From: Chamaea fasciata
Taxonomy: Eukaryota; Chordata; Aves; Passeriformes; Sylviidae
Assembly: GCA_029207755.1 (NCBI GenBank)
Contig: JARCOQ010000005.1
Coordinates: forward strand, 53,099,563-53,163,562
Direction of reading: 5' to 3'
DNA length: 64,000 bases
Part shown: positions 22,801-46,419 of the stretch, piece after piece
Position numbering within the stretch: position 1 is the stretch's first letter
Layout of the letters: each line of letters opens with the position of its first letter
The notes under the pieces: generated by a model
Seen by the model: only the letters and a program-made list of their open reading frames with translations
Told to the model about the DNA's origin: nothing
Database searches by the model: none
Program-made: the position numbers and the translations under genes

Positions 22801-25800
22801 ATAGGAAAGAGGATTCTATTCAAGGCCAGGCTGGATGGGGCCCTGAGCAACCTGCTCTGGTGGAAGGTGTCCCTGCCCATGGCAGGGAGCTGGAACTAAA
22901 TGATCTTTAAGGTCCCTTCCAATCTGAAGCATTCTGTGATACAGTGATTAAATTTTAAAAGCATCTCATATTTCCCCATAAATTATTAGCCACCTTCAAT
23001 TTTCTGAGTGCTTATGTGTGACATAAATGGATAACTATGTTTGTTTACAAGAGAAATTTAGGTAAGAGGTGATGTGGAGGGAAAGGTAGTAATTTTTTCT
23101 CCTAGTAAAAATATTTCAAGGTTGTGCTCCTTGATCCAAATCCTGCAGTACTCTTGCACAATTAATATCAGGTCAAAACAAGTGTTAGGACACACAGGGA
23201 CAACTGTAATGAATTCGCTGGCGTGTCCAAGGCTCTCCTGAAGCCACCAGGGCTGTGCTATTACTGTCCACATCCCCAGAGTAGCTGGCCAGGGGAGCAG
23301 GATTTAATTGCACACTGTGGAACACATATACCCTGCACTTGGAAACTGCTTTATGTGCTGGAGAGGGCTACAGACTGGAGCATTAAGCTTAATTATAGCT
23401 ATTAATTATAATTTATACTTAATTACAACTCACAATTTGTGACCAAAATGATGCCCATTACAAGATTAGAATTTTCTGGTGGTGGTGGTTATAAAGCAGA
23501 GTCACAGTTCTGGAGAATGCTGGCTGAGCTTTCTGTGTTCAGGCCTCTGCTCATTGCCCTGCAAGAGGTTTTCGTCTCGTCTTTGAAAGGGAGAGGTCAG
23601 AATTTTGGTTTTTAAAAGAAAACTGAAATTTAGCTGTGTTCCCATGGTTCAGCAAATGGGGTATTCAGACAAAACAAATCAGCTACAAACCCTTATCTGT
23701 GTCACTGGCTGAATGAGGCATTTGCACGAGTTCTTTAGGAATTCTTCTTCAGCATTTAAAAATGATGCAAATTCCCTTCTTCTGGGATGAAAGAGAGGCA
23801 ACAACAGAGTGCTCCATTTACCAGACTGCTCATTTCATGTGCTGCTCAGGTGATCATATCTTTGTGACCACAGACATGCAGTTAGTCATCTGTGAGACGT
23901 TCAGATCTTGTTAGGCTGGTACATTTTACTTCATTATTGGCCTTTCCTTAGATCTGGAGCCTGCTTCCACTACAAAATATCTCAGAATATTATCTGGTAT
24001 GAAAACAAATTCCAACAAGAATGGAAACCTCTTTGCAAGTTACTTGTATAAATTTGCGTCACTTGACACAGAGAACTGCCTCTGTTTTAGAGGAATACAG
24101 GATGCATATTATGAAGGGATCATTCCCCTGAATGCATGAGGTAGCTTTACAGTTATTTCTGAATAAAGTTTATCTGAATCTCTTTTACATGGGTTTTCCT
24201 TTCAGTTGTCTGTGGATCCTGGTTTGATCATTTCCTAAGCTGGGCAGAACATGAAGATGAAAAGAATATCCTCTTTTTGTTCTATGAAGACATGAAGAAG
24301 GTAAATATGCTCTCTGCTCTTGGTGCAGAAGGCATTACTTGTAAATTAGCAACATTAAAACATCAAAGAGGAAGTTATAATGAAAAAGGAGAAAGAAGGG
24401 AAATGTGAACACATATATTCGGGCATATTTTTCACTTGCATGGAATCTTGAATTAATTAAATGATTCTGACTACACAAGTTATATAAATATCAAATCTTG
24501 TGAGAGTTGCATTTCTTAGACACAGGAATGGGACTCAGACAATTTTCCTCAGGCTCAGACAGAATTTTAAGTTCCTCTTTTTTTTTATTCTATGGAAAAA
24601 CCAACCAAGGACATCTATTGAGGGCCACACATTAATTTTCTATGTCTGACATTTCAGGTGAAATTTTCAAAAAGTGATGTAAGACAACAGAACTACTCAT
24701 ATTTGAGACTTGTGTTCCCAATAAAAAAGAAAATTAGAGGTTGGAGGGGTAGGAGAAAAATTGCTATTCTTGAAAAAGTAAATTATCAACATACCCTACC
24801 TTTCAGAGAATGACTTTTTAGATGAATAGAAAATACTTTCTAGTGTCTCCATGAAAATAGCTTTGTTCATTTTTGGGGGAGAAAAAAAATCAAACTACTA
24901 GGAATATAAACAAACCATTTTGGATTCTGAGTTACTTGTTAGATCTCTAGATATAGCATGTCCAATGAAATAAGCTACTTGGAGCTGGGCTTTGAGTATT
25001 CCTCTGTTTCCAGGGAAATCATTCTGAGAGACAGGAGAACATTTTATCTGAGCTGGGAGGTAAAATTGACAATGTGACTGTGTGTGATATGACACACTCT
25101 GTATTTATTAATTTCTGTGAGTATGGCTAAGAGTGGAATCAGGTTTACTGTACCTGTTATTTGCACAATCCAATGACATATTTAACTTTGCTTGAAAGCA
25201 AATAAATGTGTGACAAATTCATTATGGGATAAATAAAAGGGATAATTTTCAAATCAGCTAAAAGTCTGATAATCAGCCCAGAAACATAAAAGCTGTATTT
25301 TTCTTATACCTCAGGATCTCCCTAAGGCTGTAAAGGAAATTGCTTTGTTCTTGAGTTTAAATGTCAGTGACAACGATATCCAAGACATCTGCAAGAAGTC
25401 CTCGTTCTCAGAGATGAAGAATGACACAGAAAAGGAGAACAGTGATCCCAATCACACCGTGTGTGCTCTGACATCCAACAGGAAGCTGATTTTCCGAAAA
25501 GGTAAATTCCTTTGCGCCTAACACAGCAGAAGGAGTGGAAATCCAGACAAAGACCGCAGTGAAGGTCTTTCCTGGAGTCTTTGGGTCAGCCCTGGGAAGT
25601 GATGACAGGTTTCTTCGATCTGAAGCCTTCTTAAAAATCACTTCCGAACTTCTCTGGCTGCAAATTCAGACTTGTACTAGAGAAGCACAGAGAAGCCTGA
25701 ACAACAGCCTGATTAATATTGCTCCATGATAGCTGTTGAGCCAAAAGGAAAGGTTCACCCAGCATTCCTCTTTATCTGTCTTTTTTTTTATCTAAAAGTT

Positions 25801-27380
25801 GACCACCTCTGTGTTTTACAACACGTCTCTGATATCCACCTGCCAAGGTCACTCAGTTGACTAGAATAAGAAAGAGCCAGACACAATCCTTCTGAATGAG
25901 ACTGCTCTTATCACCCCTTATCTTACTGAAATATTCCTGAGCAAGGAATATGCTGGCAACAACAACAACAACAACAACAACAGGATGGTCATAGGTAACT
26001 TCCAGACCCTGGAAAAATTTTCACAGTTCTTAGCTCAGATGTGATTTTAAAATACCCTCAGGAGTGTTTTCTTGCTTCTGGTGTTTCAGAAGATTCCGCA
26101 GGTTTGGCTTACAGGTAAATCAAACCCACCGTTTTTACAGGGATTTTGATAATTTTGATTTAGTTAATTTTTGAACAGCAATTGACAATTTAAGAGTTGT
26201 TTCAGTTAATAAACAGAGAAATGTTACCTTCCGTTAATTCACGATGGTTTTACCAGTCGGCAGAAACAAATGACAACATACAATCTGTCAATAAAAAAGA
26301 AACATAAAAATGAAATACATTTGTCAAACTCAGTGAACTTTGATAAAGATATGATGAAAATTTTGAAAAATCCCAACATTTTCACATCAAAGTAGTTCCT
26401 ATGCAAATCCCAGACATTTAGCTAGTTTAGCCAGTTTACAGAAGATGTATATGTGTATATTAGGCTTTGGGCTCTCTTTTCCTGTCCTTTGTGACTTAAT
26501 GCTATTTTAATCAGAAAATGGGATGAATACTTTAGTCAGGTTTGGGATGTGGGGTCTTTAGAGCGTGCTCATGCGTGGAAACTGTAAACATTGGCTCATA
26601 AAAATGTACCAGTTTAAAGGACGATTTCCTTTTTGCCTGAATGGGGTAACAGTTGAAACACTTTTCTGATTACAGTGTCCATGACCACCCAGAAGTATTT
26701 AACTGCCCACTTACATAGCTGGACATCTCATCCATAAAAATTCCTAGAGCTTCGGAGCAGGTGTGAGGATGGGATTCATTTGTCAGGCCATTCTAGGGTC
26801 CCTTTCTAGGAATCTTCTTTTGTCAGTGGCTTTTGGGCTACCACTCATTTAATAATTTTAGACGGTGACTACAATTAACTGTAAAGATCCCTTCCCACCC
26901 AACCTGTTTTATGAATCTATGATTTTTTTAGAGTGTTTACAAGACCATGTAGTAGAGAGACTCTTTACAGGGACCTGGGGTGACAGGACAAGGGGCAATG
27001 GCTTCCCACTGACAGAGAGGAGGTGTCTCGATTGGATATTAGGAAGAAATTGTTCCCTGTGAGGGTGGGGAGGCCCTGGCATAGGGTGCCCAGAGTCACA
27101 CCAGAACAATTCAATTAATATATTCTTAACCACAATGACTGTGGTTAAGAGTATATTAATACCTGTGCCATCTGCAACATTAACAAAACCAGGCTTGTTT
27201 TCAAATCATAATACTCCACATATTGCTCACTTCACCATTCTTTCTGTTCCTGCTTTCCTAGGTGCTGTTGGTGATTGGAAGAACTACTTCACTCCAAAGC
27301 AGAATATTAGGTTTCAGGAGATATTTAATGAGAAAATGAAACTCAGCAAGATGGCAGACAATTTCATCTATGAATTCTGA
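19670..27380 (+). CDS. SULT6B1-like: Cytosolic sulfotransferase, SULT6B1-like, six exons
   Basis: Coding exons: 19670-19814, 20621-20805, 21870-21996, 24206-24300, 25315-25501, 27262-27380. The spliced length is 858 nt (285 residues plus TGA), and every junction is GT-AG and keeps frame. The product is predicted to transfer sulfate from PAPS to a hydroxyl or amine acceptor in the cytosol. It has the 5'-phosphosulfate loop YPKSGTHW (45-52), the catalytic His94 in THL, the 3'-phosphate motif YISRNPKDTAVS (113-124), and RKGAVGDWKNYFT near the C-terminus (245-257). The length suits the family (usually 285-305). Wording such as LDTF.AR.DD..L.SYPK and NPKDTAVS places it closest to SULT6B1 among the families I know. 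The dimerisation motif KxxxTVxxxE reads KNYFTPKQNIRFQE, so the usual Val is Pro. The substrate is unknown. The start follows a TATA-driven 5' UTR. Convergent with CMAS. Confidence 0.9.
20621..20805 (+). CDS. SULT6B1-like: Sulfotransferase exon 2
   Basis: The acceptor TTCTGTAG completes Gly49. The exon encodes residues 50-110, including THW, the substrate-side region and catalytic His94 (IPTHLDY). The donor is GTAAGG in phase 0. Confidence 0.92.
21268..21390 (-). mobile_element. CR1 LINE 3' end in sulfotransferase intron 2
   Basis: The plus strand reads TCATAGAATCACAGAATCA (the 3' octamer-type repeats), then GACCTTAAAGATCAT and CCATGGGCAGGGACACC. It is an antisense CR1 3' end. The remainder of the intron (20806-21869) holds nothing recognised. 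Confidence 0.92.
21870..21996 (+). CDS. SULT6B1-like: Sulfotransferase exon 3
   Basis: The acceptor TTTACAG precedes ATGATCTAC. The exon encodes residues 111-152 with the 3'-phosphate-binding segment SRNPKDTAVS and the first base of Val153. The donor is GTAAGG. Confidence 0.92.
22815..22945 (+). mobile_element. CR1 LINE 3' end in sulfotransferase intron 3
   Basis: CCAGGCTGGATGGGGCCCTG, TGTCCCTGCCCATGGCAGGG, GATCTTTAAGGTCCCTTCC and a terminal ATTCTGTGATAC identify a sense CR1 3' end. The rest of intron 3 (21997-24205) has no recognised element. Intron 4 (24301-25314) has none either. Confidence 0.92.
24206..24300 (+). CDS. SULT6B1-like: Sulfotransferase exon 4
   Basis: The acceptor CCTTTCAG opens the exon. 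It encodes residues 153-184, including CGSWFDHFLSW and NILFLFYEDMKK (the conserved YEDMK segment). The donor is GTAAAT in phase 0. Confidence 0.92.
25315..25501 (+). CDS. SULT6B1-like: Sulfotransferase exon 5
   Basis: The acceptor TACCTCAG opens the exon. It encodes residues 185-246 (DLPKAVKEIALFL, then the SFSEMK segment) and ends at FRK plus the first base of Gly247. The donor is GTAAAT. Confidence 0.92.
25957..25982. repeat. (AAC)n microsatellite in intron 5
   Basis: Eight copies of AAC/CAA lie in intron 5 of the sulfotransferase gene (25502-27261). A likely polymorphic simple repeat. Confidence 0.95.
26925..27105 (+). mobile_element. CR1 LINE fragment in sulfotransferase intron 5
   Basis: Sense CR1 wording: GACAGGACAAGGGGCAATGG, GGATATTAGGAAGAAATTG, CCCTGTGAGGGTGGGGAGGC, then a truncated end at about 27105. 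It is the same region of CR1 as the copy at 37008-37355. Confidence 0.9.
27262..27380 (+). CDS. SULT6B1-like: Sulfotransferase exon 6 (terminal)
   Basis: The acceptor TTTCCTAG opens the exon. It encodes residues 247-285, completing RKGAVGDWKNYFT, and ends EFIYEF-type with TGA at 27378-27380 (last residues NFIYEF). A CR1 copy ends about 155 bp before the acceptor. Confidence 0.92.
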
Positions 27381-29645
27381 GTGAAGAGCAATATCCACTT
27401 ATCAACAAACATGCACAGACCAATTGGTGGAAAGTTCTGAATGGGTGCTCCCATCAGTTTAGAGCGCTTCCAGCTGGAAGGATTGTAAACATGGGGTTTT
27501 TGAGAACAGGAAAGTTCTGACACAGTGCCAGAGCTGAACTCAGTTCTCAGAGGGCAGGTGTACACAGTTTCGCAGAGCCAGGTGTCAGACCCACTGACAA
27601 CCAAATCTACTTCATTATTTATTTTCTTTGCTCCAAGGGGGTATGAATAGACTTCATAAACATGAATTAGGAATTTTACTCAAGAAGAGAAAAACAAAAA
27701 ACAAACTTTCAAGAAACTAAATAGATAAGAAATCTAAAAACACATCAAAAGAAAACGACCAGAAATTTCACCCCAGACTTGCTCGTTCTGTGATACAGCA
27801 TGAATTGGAAGTGCCTATTTTACTGGACATTGTTATTGATAATTAAGTTGAAAACTGCAGCATTTGAAGGTGTGAAGCCTGTTTACAAAAATATTTCCTT
27901 TTTTTATTTTTAAAACAGTATATAGTTCTTTGACAAGACTTATTTGTGGATTAGGTACCAGACAGTCTTTGTGTTTTAAATGCAACTGATACAAATCCAA
28001 ATAAATTTCAGCACCACGTGTTGGGCAACTGTAAATGTGTCTATTTTCCATTTGATTTTCTTCCTGCGAAATTCCTGTTTCCAGTGTTTTGATAGGAACT
28101 ATTTTACTTCCCACTCCTTGAGCAACAGAACCAAACCACAACTCAGAGACAGCTTAATCCAAACAGCACATATTTATTTACTCTGCCCTGATAAAACAGA
28201 TTTTCCAAGAATCAGCCATCTGTGTCCACACCCCAGGGACTGTTCTACCCAACCACACAGTTCCAAGGCAGAGCACAGTTCCTGTGTGTGAGGGAAGCTC
28301 CTCCTCTGAGTGCATTGTTTCTGAGGTACAGCCTTGTTTCATCAACACTGATTTCCCTCCAGCCACACACCTCACACTGGCCAGGCAGCCCTTTCATTTC
28401 ATACCTGCTTTGTGCAAGCTGGCATCAACACCTGCTGATTTTGCACCTGCACAATGACACAGAAGTTATGGTGCTGAGGAGAGCAGAAGAAAACGCTGTG
28501 TGCAGTCCTTTACCATTTACCAATTCAACACAACCTGAGGGAGATGATGCCCTGCTCTATGCAAATAACCATTTGATGTGTTACTTTGCACTTCTGACAT
28601 TAAAATCAATCACTCTTCCCCCAAAATGCCACTGTTGCCCTCCTTTCAGGTGTCATTCTTCTACAATTAATAAGTGGCAAGAGATCAGCTAATGAAAATA
28701 ATTGAACATTTTACTTAGAGACTTCTTTTTTCTGGCCCTTTGAGTATGGGAAAAAAGCCAGAGGATCCTTGGGGAAATGAGGATTGCAAACGAGTTTAGC
28801 TGTACTAAGACTGCTGTAAGAAGCATTTGCACCCCACATTGTATGCACACACAAAAAGGATTGTTTGCATCAACATCATACTCACAGTGTGGAACTGTGT
28901 GTGAAGGGACAGGATGAGGACTTGCCGTGTGGATCAACGTAAGCTTGGTAAACTACTTAAACTTACTCATCAGCCAGGGAGGTAACAATGCTGCTCGAAG
29001 TACAGTTAGTTTCCTAGTTGCTTCAGGGGGATGAGGAATTAATCAGTTTACAGCATGGCCTACTGGTTAAATTAAAAAAAAAAAAACAAAAAAAAAACAA
29101 CAAAAAAAACAACCCCATCTGGACTTAATCAGTAGGTGAATGAAACAGGGCTAGGCCAGGTGTCTCTGTGCCGTCCAACCTCTAACACCAATGACAGCAG
29201 CCTAATTGGAACAGCCCAGGCTTGAATTCCCGTGGTCCTCAGCACAGACAGCAGTACAGAGGCACTGTAAGGCACAGGTCCAGTTTGCTCTCCACATTGC
29301 CATGCACAGCCTCAAATTTTACCCCAAAATCCCCTGAAACCTCTCGACTTCCCTAATGAATCAAATGTGTGCTTCCTTGGAACAAAGTGCTCTAAGTGTT
29401 GATATACTGATGTGGCGAGTCAGGAGCAGGGCCTGTTTGCGAGTTATCAGAACTACTACCCACAAAATCTGTTCAGACTCCAGCTGGGGACAAGTGTAGC
29501 TCCAGGTCCTTGAAGAGGCAGCATTCAGAGAATGGAATTAATCCAAAAGTAGACCACAAGAAATACATTCAGGAAAACGTAAAGTTCATTAAGTGAAATG
29601 AATGGGAGTGTTTTACTTTTGTCCAAATCAGGTAAAGGCTGTGAG
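27381..29645. other. Sulfotransferase 3' UTR and convergent intergenic DNA
   Basis: The sequence after the TGA contains AATAAA at about 28000 (CCAAATAAATTTC), a possible polyadenylation signal, though the distance is long and the 3' end cannot be fixed. An A-rich tract is at 29074-29114. No other gene recognised. Confidence 0.4.
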
Positions 29646-29647
29646 GG

Positions 29648-30035
29648 AAATGAGGAGCGGCCACTTGGGTGTGTTCAGATGGAGGAGACTGAGGGGATAC
29701 CTCACAGCAGTTCTGCAGCTTCCTCATGAGGGGAAGAGGAGGGGCAGGCCCTGAGCTCTGCTGTGTGACCAGGGACAGGACCTGAGGGAACGGCTGGAGC
29801 TGTGTCAGGGGAGGTTTAGGGTGGATATCAGAAAAGGTTCTTCCCCCAGAGGGTGCTGGGACACTGAACAGGCTCCCCAGGGAATGGCCACAGCCCCAAG
29901 GCCGCCAGAGCTCCAGAAGTGTTTCGACAACACTCCCAGGTCAGGGTGGGATTGTTGGGGTGTCTGTGCAATGCCAGGAACTGGACTGATCCTGATGGGT
30001 CCCTTCTAACTCGGCTTATTCTGTGATTCGGAGGT
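29648..30035 (+). mobile_element. CR1 LINE 3' fragment
   Basis: Sense CR1: ACAGGACCTGAGGGAACGG, GGTTTAGGGTGGATATCAG, GGCTCCCCAGGGAATGGCC, then CTGATGGGTCCCTTCTAAC and the terminal ATTCTGTGATTC. About 390 bp with an intact 3' end. Confidence 0.93.
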
Positions 30036-33000
30036 ACTTCATCCCATTTTCAAGCTTTTTAGACCATTATTCTATTAGCTTTAGCTAATGCATAGAAACA
30101 CTTCTGCTGGGCCTCACTGCTTAGAAGGATCAGTGAGTGGTGACCCACCTCCTCCCAACTTGAGACTGAACTGCTGTGGACAAAGTATAACCAGGAGAGA
30201 AAAAGGTGGGACAGTAAAAACAAAATCCTACATGGACTGTACTAGCCATGAACAGGTGTGCAATTATAGCCTCAGTTAAAAGTTACATCCCTGGAGAGAC
30301 TATCACCATGTTTAATGTAAGAGTAGTCGTAACTAGTCCAGATGTATTTCAATTTAGGCCAGAAACTTGTCTGCAAAGCATGTGAACAATCAGAAAAAAC
30401 GTGGTACTTTCCAGAATGTTCTCCAGAGTCTGAGTATGTTTTGGCCAAGAACTTTCACAGCAATTTACTCTGAGTATCTCTAACAACAGGTAATAATGAC
30501 CACTGATTCATCCAATTTACCTGTACTCTTACACAATTGCATGTGTACTTTTGCCCTATTTCCCTTAATTTTTTAAGATTAGATTACTTCTATTGATAAC
30601 AGTAATGTCATGTCCCGCTGCTCACTGTGTCAGCGCTACACACTGACGTGGAATGAACCACTAACACATATGGTGAAATAAAATTAAACTCCTGTTGCGT
30701 ATTTCCTACACAAGAAATAGGACGAAGAACACAAGGTTCAGAACCAGAATTGTATCATGTGTCAGACTCGTGAAACACGTGGCGAAAGCCTGTTTTAAGT
30801 GTTCAGAGGTTTGTTAAATGTCTGTAAACCATGTCCAACTTTGGAAATCCATGAGTTGCAAATGTGCTGAGGCCACAGAAAAACTGGAAAGCACCACCCA
30901 ATACAACATGGTAAATTTATATTCCTCAGGCACCTGATTTTGGTCACTGCTAGCTTCTTCAGTGGTCTTCCCATGGCTTTCTGTCCTTAATTTTACAGAT
31001 ATTTTAACACAACTCCCTTCAGTCCAAAGTGAAAAATCCTTCTTCCAAAGTGAAGAATTCTGATTTGGCTACTGCTACCACTGAACCTGATTCCTTTCTT
31101 CCATCACCCATTTTATCCTCTCACAAACCTTTGGAATGCTACAGCCTTTTCAACACAAACTAAACAAAACATGCAGTATTCAAGATACACACAAACTACT
31201 GAATTATACAGTGGATTATTTATTTTTATCGTATTTGCTATATATTCTTTTTCTAATAATTCCTGCCTTTTCAACTGCTAGCACACACTTCAAACCACTA
31301 GATACTTTTCTGAATTATAACTGCTCTGTGAAAATGGATATTTTAATACATATGATATTAGGATTATTTTTCAGTTAAGCTCATGTTTTTTTATATATAT
31401 CTCCTCAGTTTCACCAGCCCCACTCTTTACTAACCCGATTGGTATTTTGGTATCATTACCTTCACATTGCTCACTGCTCCTTCTCTTTCATGCTTCCCCC
31501 AGAGCAGGGGGAATGCTCTGTCAAACCAGAGCCACATCCAAAAACATATCTAGAATCAGAAATGGGGATAGGCCAACCTGTCCCAGAACAAGAGAAACAA
31601 ACCCACCATCCAAAGATTTTTCAGACAAGTGTATTGCTGATAAGTTTTTCTAACCCATTTATGCATCAGGTTCACACATAATGGTGCTTTTCTTCTGTAC
31701 AGCATTACTGCTCTTGTAATGGTAACAATTAGGATGATTGGTCCTGCTGGGTGGAACTAGACTCATTTAGATTTGTTTCTGGGAAAAGTAAATCGTGTTT
31801 TAAGACCACACTAACAGAAAAAAAAAAAATTAAACCCAAAAACCCTCCCCCACACGGGCTCTGGCAAAGTAGTTATCTAAAATGTGTGCTCAGGGTTTAA
31901 AAGCCCTAAAACCTTGAAAGCAGACAGTATTAAAACATATCTCTGACTTCAAAAGGCTGTGATATATTTGATTCATATTGATTTGAAATGACTTAAGGTC
32001 AGAACTTGTTACATCATCGAACAGGAACTGGAGAGGAAGATAAATTGAATAGAAGAGCAGATAAAAATAAATAAATGGAGTCAGAAGTAGGTGAAGGTGT
32101 GTCTGTGATTACTCTGGGCATTAAATCTGTCCACCTTCGTCATCATAAATCATTTGTGTGGTGCATGAACTTGGGAGTGTATGATTTGCAGTACAGAAAC
32201 TCACCACAAGGCAGCCCATAACCATTCTCTGCTTAAAAGACTAGAGAAAGCTGTTTATTTAAAATTTGAGGTAATCAGCAATTTTTTCATAATAGCTAAT
32301 TACAAATATTTACACAATTTTCCTTTTTTTCCATTTAGCATAATCATGACAGAACAGCCCACATTACCTAAGATCTTCTTTGGAATATCCTAGGTTAATT
32401 AAAGCAAAAAAACCCCCAAGTGCTCAACATGGCCAAAAGATGATCTCAAAATTAGCGTAGAACAACAAAACTGACCACTGAAAACTACTCTGAATGAGTA
32501 ATGCCCCTCTAATCAAAGGCAGTTGTGATTCACACGTACTGGAACAGGACTTGGAAAAATATTCTACACATTCAAACCTTTCCTGGGACTTGGGATTTCA
32601 TCTCTAAGGTGACAGTTACTCTCACTGTCTCTGCCTCTATGACTCCCTAAATCCTTCATGTGATTGAGGCTCTTCTATAAAATCAAGAGAAGTAATTAAG
32701 GCATCCCTCTTCCTACTCTGTAATTAGGCTTTCCACTACAGAGTGGGCAATACAAATCTGAACCTTCCAGGCAGCAGATCCTGCACATCTCGTATCTTTT
32801 TTTGGTAAACGGTCTCTAGAGCTCTTTTTATCCTTCATATTCTTCCCAATATAAGATTATGCCATGTTCTTCTAAACAAGAATTCATCAAAGTGAAAACA
32901 TTGATGTCCAAAATACAGCTCTCCTCTTGTCGAAGTCCATGGGATTTATCCAGCACAGAACCCTAAAATGTGACTGAAAGGAGTGTGTTAGTTTGGAAAG

Positions 33001-33140
33001 ACAGGTGTCTGCCAGGGAAAAGCTGGAGCTTCCCTTGGAATGGAGAATGTAAACCTCCTCCCTATGAATAACTATAATTTTGAAATTAAGGGGGCTTTCA
33101 GGCAAAGATATGGGAATAAGAATAACAGTTCTTTACTAGG
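30036..33140. other. Intergenic between the two gene 3' ends
   Basis: AT-rich DNA with no recognised gene or repeat family. Short poly-A tracts are present, for example near 31820. Confidence 0.5.
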
Positions 33141-33672
33141 GATATTAAAAATGTAGTGGTACAAAAAAGCAAATTAACAAAAAAAAAGAAAAAAAAAAAG
33201 AAGAAAAAAACCACTGATGGAGTCAGAACACAACCTGACACCCTGTTGGTCAGGGTGTTGGTAGCAGTCCAACTAAGTCCTCCTGGAGTGACAGATGTGG
33301 TTCTGTTGGAGTAGAGATGATCCTGTAGAAGGGTCCAGTGATGGCAAGATGGGCCCAGTCTTCCTCTGGAATCCAGTGGAAAGCAGGCTGTCCTGTGGTT
33401 CTGAATCTCAGGTTTTATCCTGGTAGGAATGCTCGGCTCCTCCCAGTGGGTGGAGCATCTCACAATGGGATGATGTAATTTTATCAGTCATGCAGTGAGC
33501 CTTAATGGCCCATTAACAACAGATATCCCCTGGAGGGAGGATGGGTCATGGAAGAGATAAGGAACATTGCTCCACCTGGTTTTAACAGCTGGCTGATTAA
33601 CAGAAAGACACCTGTCCCCTCCGCCCCAGAGTTATGAGACAAAAAAACACCTCTTCAACCAGTTTCAACAGG
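33141..33672 (-). mobile_element. LTR-like retroviral repeat, probably solo
   Basis: A distinct block after an A-rich tract (33179-33207) contains TTTATCAGTCATGCAGTGAG, GCCCATTAACAACAGAT, CCTGGAGGGAGGATGGG and CCAGAGTTATGAGACA. This wording resembles LTRs that I associate with passerine endogenous retroviruses. On the minus strand GGATAAAACC (about 33415) could be the LTR TATA box. The right edge TTTCAACA reads TGTTGAAA on the minus strand, a plausible LTR start. The left edge and target duplication could not be fixed. No internal retroviral genes are nearby. Confidence 0.5.
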
Positions 33673-34901
33673 TGGGAATAGAATACATCTTGCACTGCAA
33701 CCCAAGACAGGAGTCACTTAAACCTATGTGACTTAGAGCTGACTAGTACAGTAAACAATTTATCTGTTAACAGTAGATAGGCAGTAAATAATTCAGTTCA
33801 ATATTTTGCTTTGTGAAAGGAAGTAAACACAAAATTTATCAGAGGCCAATATACCAGGTGATACACTGGGAGTATAGCTATTTATACAATATTTAGCAGA
33901 GAAACAAAAGAAAAAGACAAGCCATTATCATTTACCTCATTTGTAACTGCCTGTGTACCATGAGTATTTTTATTTTTTAGCATAACCCAAACCAGAACTC
34001 GACTCTGATATATACTATTGTATTTGTAATGTACAATACAAATCCTATTTTCAATAAATACAAGCATATAAACCAGATTTAAGATGCTAAAAGTAGTCTG
34101 TGTATGTATTTTATATAAACCCACAGCAACTACGCTTTGGTGTTTTTGTTTTTTTTTTTTTTTTAAGCAGCAGCTACTTTTCTATACAATAATCTTAAAG
34201 ACTTTTTTTTGGCTTTAACTCATTTGAGGATGAAATAAAGTCTTCAGAAAAAGAAACTGAGTTTCTGCAAAGATCTCAAAGACGATGGGAAATTTAACTC
34301 CAAAATTGGCAAAATATTAATTTAAGCCCTTTCAATAACCCCCAAATAAATAGATTCCAAGAGGCACAATTCCATAAGCAATTTAATTATTTATGAGCTT
34401 AAAACTGAACACATGCTAAAGTGCCACCTGACCTCTCCAGCATACGTTAAAACTCTTCCTTGCTAAGGACAAAGCCTGTAAAATGAAATCACACAACCAC
34501 ACCACCATGCATTTGATAAAAGAAATGCAAACCACAGGAGCAAAACTGACAGAAGTTTAGGGGTTCTTAAGCCTGAATTACAAATCTTCAAGTCATGCAA
34601 AATCATTGATCCCTGAAAACATTCAGATTATGAAATAAAGATGCATCATTCCTGTAGGAGAGGTGTGATGATTAAGAGTAGATTTAGAGGGAACTCTCTT
34701 TTGTAGCACTCCTCCCATTGCACTTAAATAGCTTTTAAAATCATCATGGATATGATCATATTTTCAGCATATAATCATGAATATGGGACCTGGAATTAGA
34801 GGGAGACACTCTTAACTCTACTGTGCTGTAAAATTTGAGAAGTAAGCATTCCTTAGGGATATGGATGTACTGAGGAAGAAAAGCAGGATTGACCAATGGC
34901 G
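33673..34901 (-). other. CMAS 3' flank, probable 3' UTR
   Basis: This sequence lies downstream of the CMAS stop on the minus strand. A minus-strand AATAAA (TTTATT at about 33969) is a possible polyadenylation signal. A T-run at 34149-34164 reads as poly-A on the minus strand, but it is genomic: the gene above has introns, so this is not a retrocopy tail. The end of the 3' UTR is not determined. Confidence 0.4.
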
Positions 34902-46407
<11,506 letters not shown>

Positions 46408-46419
46408 CAGACCTCTGCG

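Noticed and set aside
28222..28692. Plus-strand 156-codon frame downstream of the sulfotransferase
   Set aside because: No domain, no splice signals and no conserved wording. Probably a chance open frame in the convergent intergenic region.
34149..34164. T-run downstream of CMAS as evidence of a retrocopy
   Set aside because: CMAS here has seven introns with intact splice sites, so the A-run on its strand is genomic and not a retroposition tail.
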